Made by a program: the position numbers and the translations under genes
Source: an uncultured Saccharofermentans sp.
GTDB lineage: Bacteria > Bacillota > Clostridia > Saccharofermentanales > Saccharofermentanaceae
Direction: 5' to 3'
Assembly: GCA_905234715.1 (NCBI GenBank)
Contig: CAJOJI010000013.1
Span: 1-46,885, forward strand
DNA: 46,885 nucleotides
In this document: piece by piece, positions 17,997 to 26,390 of the stretch
Layout: every line of letters starts with the position of its first letter
Numbering within the stretch: the stretch's first letter is position 1
The notes under the pieces: model-generated
Seen by the model: only the letters and a program-made list of their open reading frames with translations
Told to the model about the DNA's origin: nothing
Database searches by the model: none

Positions 17997-19457
17997 ATGC
18001 CAGTAATAAACATTAACAATTTAACATTCGGATACGACGGGTCTGAAAAGACTTTGTTTGACGACGTCACCATTACTCTCGACACCTCATGGAAGCTCGC
18101 TCTTGCTGGCCGCAACGGCAGAGGCAAGACCACTTTCTTCAAGCTCCTGAGAGGCGAACTTCCGCACGGCGGCACCATTACGGGCGTACCTGAGACGATA
18201 CTTTTCCCGATGGACGAACTCCCTGACAACGAAGACTGGAGAGTCAGAAAAGAATTGAATCTCATGGGCGCCGATCCCGACATCATGTGGCGTCCGATGG
18301 ATACCTTGTCGGGCGGTGAGAGGACCAAACTGATGCTCGCAAATCTCTTTGCATCTGACGGAATCTATCCGCTGATAGACGAGCCCACAAACCACCTGGA
18401 CAGACAGGGAAGAGAAGCTGTTGCAGATTACCTGTCGACCAAGGACGGCTTCATTCTTATATCGCACGACCGTGCGTTCCTTGACCGCTGTACTGACCAC
18501 ACACTCGTTATCTCCAAGACAGGTCTTGAACTTGTAGGAGCAACATATTCAGTGTGGTGGGAGAACAACGAGCAGCGCATGGAAAACGAGCGTGCAAGAA
18601 ACGACCAGCTCAAAAAAGAGATGAGCTCGATCGATGCCGCAATGAAGAAAAATGCGCAGTGGTCATCCAAAGCAGAAGGATACAAGAACAGGAGCAAGGC
18701 TCCGAGCAAAGTCGCGGAAGATCATTTCAGGAGAGCATACGAAGCGGAGAAGGCAAGAAAGCTGATGTCAGCTTCCAAAAATCTCGAGAGAAGAAACGAG
18801 CGCAAGCTTGAAGAAAAGCAGGGCCTTTTAAAGGATCTCGAGCGCTCTGAAAAACTCAAGATAACGGGCACGGAACATCACAATAAAACACCTGTGATCT
18901 TAAAGAACGTGACGCTGAAACGTTACGGCGAGCCAGTTGTTGAAGGCTTCGATCTCACGGTCGAGCGCGGCAACAAGATATCGCTTCAGGGCAGGAACGG
19001 ATGCGGCAAGAGCACGCTCATAAAGTATCTTGCAGGACAAGGTGATAACGAGGGAATCACTGCAGAAGGAGACGTCTATATTGCGCCCGGTCTTAAGATC
19101 TCTTATGTCGGCCAGGACACGTCTTCGCTTAATGGAACACTCTACGACATAGCTGCAGAACGCGGTGCCGACAAGACGATCTTTTCGACGATCCTGATAA
19201 AGATGGGATTTACAAAAGAGATGCTCTACAGGGATGTGTCGCAGCTGTCTTTAGGCCAGAAGAAGTTTGTTATGATCGCGCTCTCGCTGTGCGAACATGC
19301 CGACCTCTATCTGTGGGACGAGCCGCTCAATTACATTGACGTTTACATGCGTCAGGAGATCGAGCGTCTGGTTAAGGACAACAACGTCACGATGCTTTTT
19401 GTCGAACACGACCGCACGTTCGCGGAGTCGGTGTCTGACAGGGAAGTGAATATGTGA
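17997..19457 (+). CDS. Lsa-type ABC-F ribosome-protection protein
   Basis: This 486-residue protein has two ATPase domains and no membrane helices, the mark of ABC-F proteins that bind the ribosomal E site and displace drugs. Walker A motifs are GRNGRGKT (about 36-43) and GRNGCGKS. The signatures are LSGGER and LSLGQK, and the Walker B regions LIDEPTNHLD and LWDEPLNYID. The linker between domains (about 190-290) is long and basic, as in Lsa/Vga proteins that give lincosamide, streptogramin A and pleuromutilin resistance. The phrases FGYDG, WKLALAGRNGRGKTT and FILISHDRAFLD are close to Lsa(A). GAAAGGAAT precedes the ATG, and the leader carries an attenuator. The drug spectrum is not proven. 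Confidence 0.88.
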   Translation: MPVININNLTFGYDGSEKTLFDDVTITLDTSWKLALAGRNGRGKTTFFKLLRGELPHGGTITGVPETILFPMDELPDNEDWRVRKELNLMGADPDIMWRPMDTLSGGERTKLMLANLFASDGIYPLIDEPTNHLDRQGREAVADYLSTKDGFILISHDRAFLDRCTDHTLVISKTGLELVGATYSVWWENNEQRMENERARNDQLKKEMSSIDAAMKKNAQWSSKAEGYKNRSKAPSKVAEDHFRRAYEAEKARKLMSASKNLERRNERKLEEKQGLLKDLERSEKLKITGTEHHNKTPVILKNVTLKRYGEPVVEGFDLTVERGNKISLQGRNGCGKSTLIKYLAGQGDNEGITAEGDVYIAPGLKISYVGQDTSSLNGTLYDIAAERGADKTIFSTILIKMGFTKEMLYRDVSQLSLGQKKFVMIALSLCEHADLYLWDEPLNYIDVYMRQEIERLVKDNNVTMLFVEHDRTFAESVSDREVNM

Positions 19458-19458
19458 T

Positions 19459-20010
19459 CTAAGAATAGAAGCTCTCGGTGCAGGGATCGCGTTTGACGTA
19501 AGCAAAGAAACCTTTTCCGTCAAAGAGAACAGCAAGCTCGGTATTAGGTTCGATACGGAAATAGTTTACTAAACTGCTGTATGAGAACATGCCTTCCTTG
19601 CCGTCCATGATCCAGCCGCCCTCTGCTTTCTCGACGACTACATACTGCACGAGCGCGGTGTTGCATTCGAGCTCCCGAGGCAGAAGCATCTTCAGGTATT
19701 TTGAGTAGTGCGTTGCCTTCGCCTTTTTGTACTCACGGTCATCTAAGATGAAATAGAGTATGGGAAGAAATCCGCATGACAGGATGAGCATTGCGCATAA
19801 CGTTGCAGCAAAGGCTGTCGGGTGTGCGTTGACGGAGTCCGGGAACAAGAGCACCCATGCGACAAAAAGCAAAACAGTGACTGCAGGAAGAATGAGAGAC
19901 TTTCCGAGTGAAGCACGGTGTGTCTTCATCCCTTTGTAAGGCTCGAACATGACCAGTTCGGGATGCTCAAGAAGTATCTCGCGCTCTTCTGCAGTGACTT
20001 TACGTTTCAT
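19459..20010 (-). CDS. Small two-helix membrane protein of unknown function
   Basis: This 183-residue protein has a basic N-terminus, two membrane helices (about 37-58 and 66-90) and a C-terminal soluble part of about 90 residues. The soluble part ends in LAVLFDGKGFFAYVKRDP. I do not recognise the family. It begins one base after the flavoprotein stop and is the last gene of a three-gene minus operon. Its stop is one base from the end of the convergent ABC-F gene, with no room for a terminator between them. Confidence 0.78.
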   Translation of the reverse strand: MKRKVTAEEREILLEHPELVMFEPYKGMKTHRASLGKSLILPAVTVLLFVAWVLLFPDSVNAHPTAFAATLCAMLILSCGFLPILYFILDDREYKKAKATHYSKYLKMLLPRELECNTALVQYVVVEKAEGGWIMDGKEGMFSYSSLVNYFRIEPNTELAVLFDGKGFFAYVKRDPCTESFYS

Positions 20011-20011
20011 C

Positions 20012-20557
20012 TCAGATGCCTTTGCAGAATGAGATAATCTCTTCTTTTCTGGGTTCGACGTCAGCTTTGTTCTCGACAGAAGTGAGACCTAAGCGGCCTT
20101 TGCATTCGATCTCAAGATGTCCGTAGAAGTGCTCGATGCTGCCAATGAGGCGCTCGCACTCGGGCATGTTGGGACCTGTTCTTAATGCGATCGCATAACC
20201 CTTTTTGCCGGGCTTGATGGTTGCGTGAGGCTCATGCGTGTTGCACCAGGGAGTTACCCTGTCGATGAAGGACTTGTACTGTCCCGGGATGTCTGCCCAG
20301 TATGAAGGAGCGACGGATACGATGACGTCTGCCTGATCGAACTCGTTCATGATGTCACAGATAACTGAAGCATCCGGCATTACGCATTTGGCGGTGGCGT
20401 GGCATGAGCGGCACCCTCTGCAGAAAGCGAATTTATAATCGTCGATGCAGATGCTCTTCGTGTCGTAACGCGAAGACAGTTCGGAGCAGACGGTCTTAAC
20501 TATCTCTGCGGTTGCGCCTGTTCTTACGGGACTGCAGTTGATCACGAGTGCTTTCAT
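20012..20557 (-). CDS. NADPH-dependent FMN reductase / iron-sulfur flavoprotein-like
   Basis: This 181-residue flavodoxin-fold protein begins MKALVINCSPVRTGATAEIV, the phosphate loop for FMN. A Cys cluster (CRGCRSCHATAKC, about 48-60) lies where related proteins hold an iron-sulfur cluster or redox cysteines. The flavin-side loop APSYWADIPGQYKSFIDR is typical. It probably reduces quinones, metals or disulfides using NAD(P)H. Its start overlaps the stop of the acetyltransferase gene (ATGA), so they are translationally coupled. Confidence 0.9.
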   Translation of the reverse strand: MKALVINCSPVRTGATAEIVKTVCSELSSRYDTKSICIDDYKFAFCRGCRSCHATAKCVMPDASVICDIMNEFDQADVIVSVAPSYWADIPGQYKSFIDRVTPWCNTHEPHATIKPGKKGYAIALRTGPNMPECERLIGSIEHFYGHLEIECKGRLGLTSVENKADVEPRKEEIISFCKGI

Positions 20558-21051
20558 TCGTTGCCTCCTTCTTTACGGATATCCATGAAGATATCGACTT
20601 TGTTTCTGTGGAATTCCCTAAAGCCGCATTCCTGATATACGTGGAATGCGCGTTCGTTGGTGACATATACACCCAAGTGGATACGCTCAAGACCGAGGTC
20701 GTTGAAACCGTAGTCGATCATGCGGCGGAGGGCTTCCTTGCCGAAGCCTTTATTCTGCATGGAGCCGGTGATGGCGATTCCCCATTCGGCATCGTCGCCC
20801 TTGCGGTCGAAGAACTCGGCGTTGCCGATAAACTTTCCGGTGGATCTTTCGATCATGGAAAACATGGTCGCATCATTATCGATCTTATCGCGCATGTACT
20901 TTTCTTCTTCTTCGAGAGTGTAAGGCTCGCGTCTGGGACCAATGTGTTTTGCGACATTCTCGATGTCATTGACCATCACGAGATAGTCAGGGATCAAGTC
21001 CATTGTGGGCTTAACAAAATCGATTCTTTCTGATTCAAATACCTTTTCCAT
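20554..21051 (-). CDS. GNAT acetyltransferase, RimJ/RimL-like
   Basis: This 165-residue GNAT enzyme transfers acetyl from acetyl-CoA to an amine, perhaps a protein N-terminus. Conserved elements include GIAITGSMQNKGFGKEALRR (acetyl-CoA loop, about 91-110), LGLERIHLGVYVTNERAFHVYQECGF and a final hydrophobic strand VDIFMDI. It is the first gene of the minus operon GNAT, flavoprotein, membrane protein. The ATG has no strong ribosome site apart from AAAAGG-like purines, and the upstream 115 bases are AT-rich and shared with the divergent EAL gene. Confidence 0.9.
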   Translation of the reverse strand: MEKVFESERIDFVKPTMDLIPDYLVMVNDIENVAKHIGPRREPYTLEEEEKYMRDKIDNDATMFSMIERSTGKFIGNAEFFDRKGDDAEWGIAITGSMQNKGFGKEALRRMIDYGFNDLGLERIHLGVYVTNERAFHVYQECGFREFHRNKVDIFMDIRKEGGNE

Positions 21052-21178
21052 AATTGGCCATTATACCAATACATGAATAATTATTGTTTTAAATAATTTA
21101 ATAGAGCCGTGATTTGTGTGTAATACAAAGCGTTTAGAATGTTAATTGGTAGAATTCTGAATCCGGGTGAGGTTTACC

Positions 21179-23464
21179 GTGCTGTCGAGATACGTCTATG
21201 CAGGCATATTTTTATTTCTGATAATCGCGCTTGTTGTTTGCGCGGTTAATGCCAGACGTCATCACAAGGAACTCGGCAAAGCTGTTTCAAATCTCGATCT
21301 GGCTTTTATACCTCCGATCCTCGGCAATGCCATCATCGTTATCGCAACAAGAAAGTGGCTGGCACTTGTAGGCTGCTACATCTACTTCATCGGAATGAAT
21401 CTTGTTATCTATGAGATGGTTAAGTTTACGGAAGTATACTGCAAAGGCACCGGCCAGGAGGGCAGAAAGGCTCCCAGATGGATAAAGTGGCTGCTCCTTG
21501 CTGATGCCGTTCAGCTTTTGGTCAACATATTTACAAAGCATGCATTTGATATCGAGTGGATCGTATATGAGGGCAAGATATTCTATGTTTTAAAGCCTCT
21601 TGCCGGACAGTATATCCACAGGCTGATCGACTACGGAATCTTCATTGCAGTCATCGGTATATATGCATTCATGACTTTCCGTGCATCACGTTTTATCAGG
21701 GAAAGATATTCAATTATCTTCATCACGATGGTTTCCGTAGGCGTATGGGAATCGTATTATATCTTCTCAAAGAACCCGATAGACCGTTCCATGATCGGTT
21801 TCGGAACATTCGGAATCCTCGCTTATTACTTCGCGATTCACTACAGACCGTTGAGACTTTTGGATAAGATGCTTTCCGGCATCGTATCGAACGGTAAGGA
21901 TGCATGCTTTATCTTCTCGCCGAGAGGAAGATGCATCTGGATCAACAAGGCTGCAGGTCTTCTCGTAGGTCTTTCGGAAGAGAACTGCGAGAAAGCTCCT
22001 GATGCTCTTGCATATCTGTTTAACACCAAACTCAGAAGAGGCAACTGGACCGAGCAGCACATGACCGGTGCAGGTGACAGCATTAAGTATTACCTTTTCG
22101 AGAACAAGGACGTACTTAACGAGACGGGAAAGACGACCGGATATTATCTGAAGGTCAGCGATATCACGAAGGAACAGTTAAAGATCAGGAAGGAACTCTT
22201 CGAAGCCACACACGACAGACTTACCGGTCTTTATACAAAGGATCACCTGTTTAAGCTCATTAAGCAGACGGTAAATGTCCACAAGGATACTGATTACATG
22301 ATCCTTTACATCAACATCAACAGCTTCAAGGTCGTAAACGATATCTTCGGCAACGATTTCGGCGATTATGCGATCAAGTGTTTTACCGATAAGATGAAGG
22401 AAACATTCTCAAAGAAGTGTCTCCTCGGAAGGATCAGCGGCGCGAACTTCGGCGTTCTCGTACCGAAGGATGAATTCGATCCGGAAGTTATTGAGAATGA
22501 ACTTGCGCTGATCAAGATCGAGCTTGATTCCGCCACATATCCTATCACTTCACAGATCGGTGCATACGAAGTCAACCACGAAGACGGTGATACATCCACC
22601 ATGTTCGCCAATGCGCGTATCGCGCTTACAACTATCGAGAACGACGATTCTGTTCATATCGCTTACTACGATGACAAGCTCAGAAACGAGATCTTGTGGA
22701 ACCAGGAGATCACGGCGCAGCTTGCAGACGCGATTAAGAACCGCGACCTAAGACCGTACCTGCAGCCCATCGCAGACAGCGACGGAAACATAGTAGGATG
22801 CGAAGCTCTTGTACGCTGGATCCACAAGGATCACGGATTCCTCGCGCCTTTCAAGTTCATTCCCTCGCTTGAGAAGAACGGCCTCATCGTTGAAGTAGAT
22901 AAGTACATGTGGCGCTGCGCATGCGAGATACTTTCCGAATGGAAGAAGCGCGGATGGAACATATTCGTATCCGTAAACATCTCGCCCAAGGATTTCTACT
23001 ATCTCGACGTACCGCAGTATATCAAGGAACTCGTCGATGAATATGGACTTGACCCCAGGCAGCTCCGCGTTGAGATAACGGAGAGCGTAATGGTCAATGA
23101 TGCGGATAAAATAGTCTCCATCATGCAGGAGTTCCGTGATTACGGCTTCATCGTTGAGATGGATGACTTCGGAAGCGGATATTCTTCTCTCAACATGCTT
23201 AAGTCACTTCCTGTCGACGTTCTCAAGATCGACATGAATTTCCTGGGCAAGACCGACGACGAGCAGAAGGCCGACACCATTGTTAAGAACGTTATCAATC
23301 TTGCGATGGATCTCGGTATTACATCGCTTACCGAAGGCGTTGAGACACAGGGACAGTACGGAGTTCTTGCAGACATGGGCTGCAAGCTCTTCCAGGGTTA
23401 TTACTTCTCAAAGCCCATCCCTACGGATGAGTTCGAAGAACTGGTTATTGTTAAGAGAAAGTAA
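21179..23464 (+). CDS. Cyclic di-GMP phosphodiesterase with degenerate GGDEF and EAL
   Basis: This 761-residue membrane protein starts with seven hydrophobic helices (about 5-220), then a PAS-like segment, a GGDEF domain and an EAL domain. The GGDEF site reads ISGANFGVL, so it cannot make cyclic di-GMP and may bind GTP. The EAL domain keeps CEALVRW, EITESVM, DDFGSGYSSLNMLKSLPVD and LTEGVET, so it should hydrolyse cyclic di-GMP to pGpG. I chose the GTG at 21179 because GGGTGAGG lies six bases before it; the GTG at 21167 is possible but poorly placed. It counters the three cyclases in this window. Confidence 0.92.
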   Translation: MLSRYVYAGIFLFLIIALVVCAVNARRHHKELGKAVSNLDLAFIPPILGNAIIVIATRKWLALVGCYIYFIGMNLVIYEMVKFTEVYCKGTGQEGRKAPRWIKWLLLADAVQLLVNIFTKHAFDIEWIVYEGKIFYVLKPLAGQYIHRLIDYGIFIAVIGIYAFMTFRASRFIRERYSIIFITMVSVGVWESYYIFSKNPIDRSMIGFGTFGILAYYFAIHYRPLRLLDKMLSGIVSNGKDACFIFSPRGRCIWINKAAGLLVGLSEENCEKAPDALAYLFNTKLRRGNWTEQHMTGAGDSIKYYLFENKDVLNETGKTTGYYLKVSDITKEQLKIRKELFEATHDRLTGLYTKDHLFKLIKQTVNVHKDTDYMILYININSFKVVNDIFGNDFGDYAIKCFTDKMKETFSKKCLLGRISGANFGVLVPKDEFDPEVIENELALIKIELDSATYPITSQIGAYEVNHEDGDTSTMFANARIALTTIENDDSVHIAYYDDKLRNEILWNQEITAQLADAIKNRDLRPYLQPIADSDGNIVGCEALVRWIHKDHGFLAPFKFIPSLEKNGLIVEVDKYMWRCACEILSEWKKRGWNIFVSVNISPKDFYYLDVPQYIKELVDEYGLDPRQLRVEITESVMVNDADKIVSIMQEFRDYGFIVEMDDFGSGYSSLNMLKSLPVDVLKIDMNFLGKTDDEQKADTIVKNVINLAMDLGITSLTEGVETQGQYGVLADMGCKLFQGYYFSKPIPTDEFEELVIVKRK

Positions 23465-23619
23465 GTTTACTCCAATATTCTTCTGACAGAATCCTTGGCC
23501 TTATTCATAAACGCACGCACCAACCTCGTTTTGACAACAAGATCTACAAGCCAATTTTATCACCGTACGGCAGGAGTTTAATGTTTTAGATAAATAATAT
23601 AAATATATAAGGCGAGGGA

Positions 23620-23991
23620 TTACAGGGAAGATATGCTGTAACCACTTGTCTTTAAAGCATTCAGCGCCTTATCGAAGTTTTCTTCCTTAACGAAGATATA
23701 GTCGGTGTTATATGTCGACACCGCGAAAATGCCGATCTTGTTTTCGGCAAGGATGGAAGATATCTTTGAAAGTATCCCGATAAGCGAGAAATCTAGCACG
23801 CCTTCAATGCGGAAGCCCTTCCAGCCGTCATCTCTGACGGTGGTATTGCCGGGCACGTCTTCACATTTGCAGACAAGGGATATCTCCTCGTCTGTCTTAG
23901 CGGCGAAATAAAAATCCTTGTCCGCCGGCATTGTGTCGGCGGACAAGAGCTTACAAACGGTAAATCTGTAGGGAAGTGCCTTAAGTTCCAT
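23620..23991 (-). CDS. ACT-domain protein
   Basis: This 123-residue protein consists of two ACT-like halves. The second is clear (FRIEGVLDFSLIGILSKISSILAENKIGIFAVSTYNTDYIFV, in part). Such stand-alone double-ACT proteins (CASTOR-like/ACT_7) bind amino acids and regulate partners. The ATG lacks a clear ribosome binding site, so expression may be low or the mRNA leaderless. It is transcribed away from the lipoprotein gene and nothing in the flanks indicates its partner. The 155 bases after its stop show no gene. Confidence 0.84.
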   Translation of the reverse strand: MELKALPYRFTVCKLLSADTMPADKDFYFAAKTDEEISLVCKCEDVPGNTTVRDDGWKGFRIEGVLDFSLIGILSKISSILAENKIGIFAVSTYNTDYIFVKEENFDKALNALKTSGYSISSL

Positions 23992-24134
23992 AAATGTTAC
24001 TGGGGAAGGTCCATGTTAACGGTCTCGCCGTTCTTTTTATCCTCCTATAAGAAAAGTAAAGTCTGTAAAATCGATTATAACAAAAAAACATGGTAGAATT
24101 ACCGTTGAATTCATATCGGAACCATGGAGTTTAC

Positions 24135-24608
24135 ATGAAAAGACTGACAGCACTGACATTAACGGCAGCCATTATCTTTACAATGACGGCATGCGGAAAC
24201 AAGCCCGAACCTTCAGCTGAAGATCCGGTTGCAGTAACAACGGTTAATGAGACGACAGAGGCTGAGACTGTCCCTGAGACTTCCATTGAAGAAACTATGG
24301 ACCCCGTTGAGACTCCTGACTGGGCAGGCGCCTGGCAGGCAACCGATACGGAAGAACATTTCGAGATCACCGACGTTACAGATGAGGGATTCAAGCTGAC
24401 ATTCTGGCATTTCGAGGAAGGCCAGATCGAAGAGTTCATATACAAGATGGAATTCGACAACCACGAAAAGACAATAGCTTCCGAGATCGGCACAGCCAAA
24501 GATCACGGCGGCTGGGAATATACATTTACTTTCAAGGGCGACACGATCCTGGTGCAGTCCAAACTCCCTGACCAGATCTTCAAGAGAGCAGAACCAGAGG
24601 TTGTCTAA
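24135..24608 (+). CDS. Lipoprotein of unknown function
   Basis: The product is about 157 residues. The ATG at 24135 (after GGAG) gives a standard lipoprotein signal: MKRL, a hydrophobic stretch, then TMTAC with the lipidated Cys near residue 20. A Thr/Glu/Pro-rich spacer of about 35 residues follows, then a small beta-rich domain starting at DWAGAWQATDTEEHFEI, a layout seen in lipocalin-like lipoproteins. An upstream in-frame start at 24090 would spoil the signal. Its TAA overlaps the ATG of the glycosyltransferase (TAATG), suggesting a joint envelope role. Confidence 0.85.
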   Translation: MKRLTALTLTAAIIFTMTACGNKPEPSAEDPVAVTTVNETTEAETVPETSIEETMDPVETPDWAGAWQATDTEEHFEITDVTDEGFKLTFWHFEEGQIEEFIYKMEFDNHEKTIASEIGTAKDHGGWEYTFTFKGDTILVQSKLPDQIFKRAEPEVV

Positions 24609-26248
24609 TGCCATTAGATCCTGAAAAAGTTGTAAGACCTAAGCGCAGGAAGCACTACGGCAGAGCCCGTTACTTTATTCTTGTCCTGATAATCCTGCTT
24701 CAGTTTGCGGCGATGACATATGTCTGCAGAGACAAGGCAGAATATCACATCGACGAGATATACAGTTATCTCCTTTCAAACAGCTATGACACCGACCGTA
24801 TCGCTCACGACGAATCCAAGTGGGACCAGTGGGTGTCAGGTGATGAGTTTAAAGATTTCGTCACGGTTCAGCAGGGCGAGGGCTTTTCTTATGACAAAGT
24901 CTATTTCAATAACTCTCTTGACTGCCATCCGCCGCTTTACTATTGGGCGGTACACACAGTCTGCTCGTTCTTCCCGGAACATTTCAACATGTGGTTTGGT
25001 CTTGTTTTAAATCTGATATTCCTTGCGGGAGCTGATATCTTTATCTATCAGATCTCCAGAAAACTCATAGCCTCCAAGCATCTTCAGTTCCTTCCGGTGA
25101 TAATTTACGGCTTCTCGCCTATCGCTGTAGAGACGGTGACATTCATCAGGATGTACATGCTGCTTACGATGCTCGCGATGATCTTCTGCTACCTGATTAT
25201 CAGCATGATCAAAGAAGGCGTTACCAAGACGAAGCTGGCATTCACGTGGATAGCGATCTATCTCGGAGGAATGACGCAGTACTATGCTCTGGTTCTCTGC
25301 TTTTGGGGAGTGCTGTTTTTCGAGATCTATCTGCTTGCGAACAAGAAGATAAAGGAATTCTTCATAAACGGCATCGCATCACTTGCAAGCGTTGCACTGG
25401 TCTATTTCTCGTTCCCTTATATCCTCACGCAGGCATTCGGTTCCGACACGAACAACATCGGAAACGAAGTATCGGGAAATCTTTTCAACATCAAGCTGCA
25501 CTTAAGACAGGCAAGAGATCTCATGGAAACGTTTTTCGACCACACGGGATATGAGAACTTAGGAAACATCGCATGTATCGTTGTTGCCGCAGCAGTCTTA
25601 TTCTTTTTCGTATGGAAACTGATCTGGAAAAAGAAGGAAGCATTCAGGCAGACAACTGAAGCCTGGTGGATCTTCGGTGTATTCACCATGACGTTCCTTT
25701 CAGTCTCATTCATCGGCGGAGAGTATGTCTACCTCAGATATATCTATTTTGTAGTGCCGCTCGTATATCTACTTGTCGGTTATGCGTTCGACAGATATAC
25801 GAATCTTGGCGTTCTGCAGAAGATAATCGCAGGTGCACTGACCATTTTTACTCTCTCAATGTTTGTCTACGGCGCGGTCAAAAAGGAGTCTCCTTATCTG
25901 TTCAGGGATATGGCTGAAAGCAATGCGGTCTTAAGTGAATATTCAGATCTGAAGCTCATCGTGATCGGCTCTGAAAGCGAAAGAGCTACCTCCGTTCCCA
26001 CGGGAAACATAACGAAGATAATGCTGTTCGACGAAGTTTATCTTTGCACCAAAGAGAGCATTAAGAAGGCCGGTACATTCGAAGAGTGCCTGAATAACGA
26101 AGAGCAGTTCGTAGTATTCATCGGAACATCCGATTACTGGCTGGACGGCCGCCTGACGATACTCGAACAGGTCAACGTGACGAACAAGGACCTTGTCATC
26201 GGTTTCGTCGTCGGGTTCTTGATCTACCTGGTTAAGAAAAGAACATAA
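24608..26248 (+). CDS. GT-C family membrane glycosyltransferase (PMT/ArnT-like)
   Basis: This 546-residue protein has about 11 membrane helices. The first extracytoplasmic loop holds HIDEIYSYLLS (the acidic DE pair) and later HPPLYYWAVHTV, both typical of polyprenyl-phosphate-sugar dependent GT39/GT83 transferases. They move a sugar from a lipid carrier to a protein or envelope glycan outside the membrane. The N-terminus is basic (KVVRPKRRKHYGRARY). It is translationally coupled to the preceding lipoprotein. The acceptor is unknown. A long palindrome follows its stop. Confidence 0.85.
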   Translation: MPLDPEKVVRPKRRKHYGRARYFILVLIILLQFAAMTYVCRDKAEYHIDEIYSYLLSNSYDTDRIAHDESKWDQWVSGDEFKDFVTVQQGEGFSYDKVYFNNSLDCHPPLYYWAVHTVCSFFPEHFNMWFGLVLNLIFLAGADIFIYQISRKLIASKHLQFLPVIIYGFSPIAVETVTFIRMYMLLTMLAMIFCYLIISMIKEGVTKTKLAFTWIAIYLGGMTQYYALVLCFWGVLFFEIYLLANKKIKEFFINGIASLASVALVYFSFPYILTQAFGSDTNNIGNEVSGNLFNIKLHLRQARDLMETFFDHTGYENLGNIACIVVAAAVLFFFVWKLIWKKKEAFRQTTEAWWIFGVFTMTFLSVSFIGGEYVYLRYIYFVVPLVYLLVGYAFDRYTNLGVLQKIIAGALTIFTLSMFVYGAVKKESPYLFRDMAESNAVLSEYSDLKLIVIGSESERATSVPTGNITKIMLFDEVYLCTKESIKKAGTFEECLNNEEQFVVFIGTSDYWLDGRLTILEQVNVTNKDLVIGFVVGFLIYLVKKRT

Positions 26249-26263
26249 CGAATTAAACTTTCC

Positions 26264-26376
26264 CTTGAAAAATATTGAATAAAACGATCCAGATTAAACA
26301 AGGAATTATTCAAAACCGGATGATATTGAATAATTCCTTGAATTATAAATGGCTATTTCTTCAAATATTTTTCAAG
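26264..26376. repeat. 113-base nested palindrome between convergent genes
   Basis: The outer arms are CTTGAAAAATATT (26264-26276) and AATATTTTTCAAG (26364-26376). The inner arms are CAAGGAATTATTCAA (26299-26313) and TTGAATAATTCCTTG (26326-26340), both pairs perfect. It lies between two genes that run toward each other and probably serves as a bidirectional terminator; a non-autonomous mobile repeat is the alternative. Confidence 0.8.
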
Positions 26377-26390
26377 CCGTTTTTGTAATG

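Noticed and set aside
24018-24038. Hairpin AACGG-TCTCG-CCGTT with a T run before the lipoprotein gene
   Set aside because: The stem has only five pairs, and there is no promoter or gene upstream on that strand, so I did not list it as a terminator.
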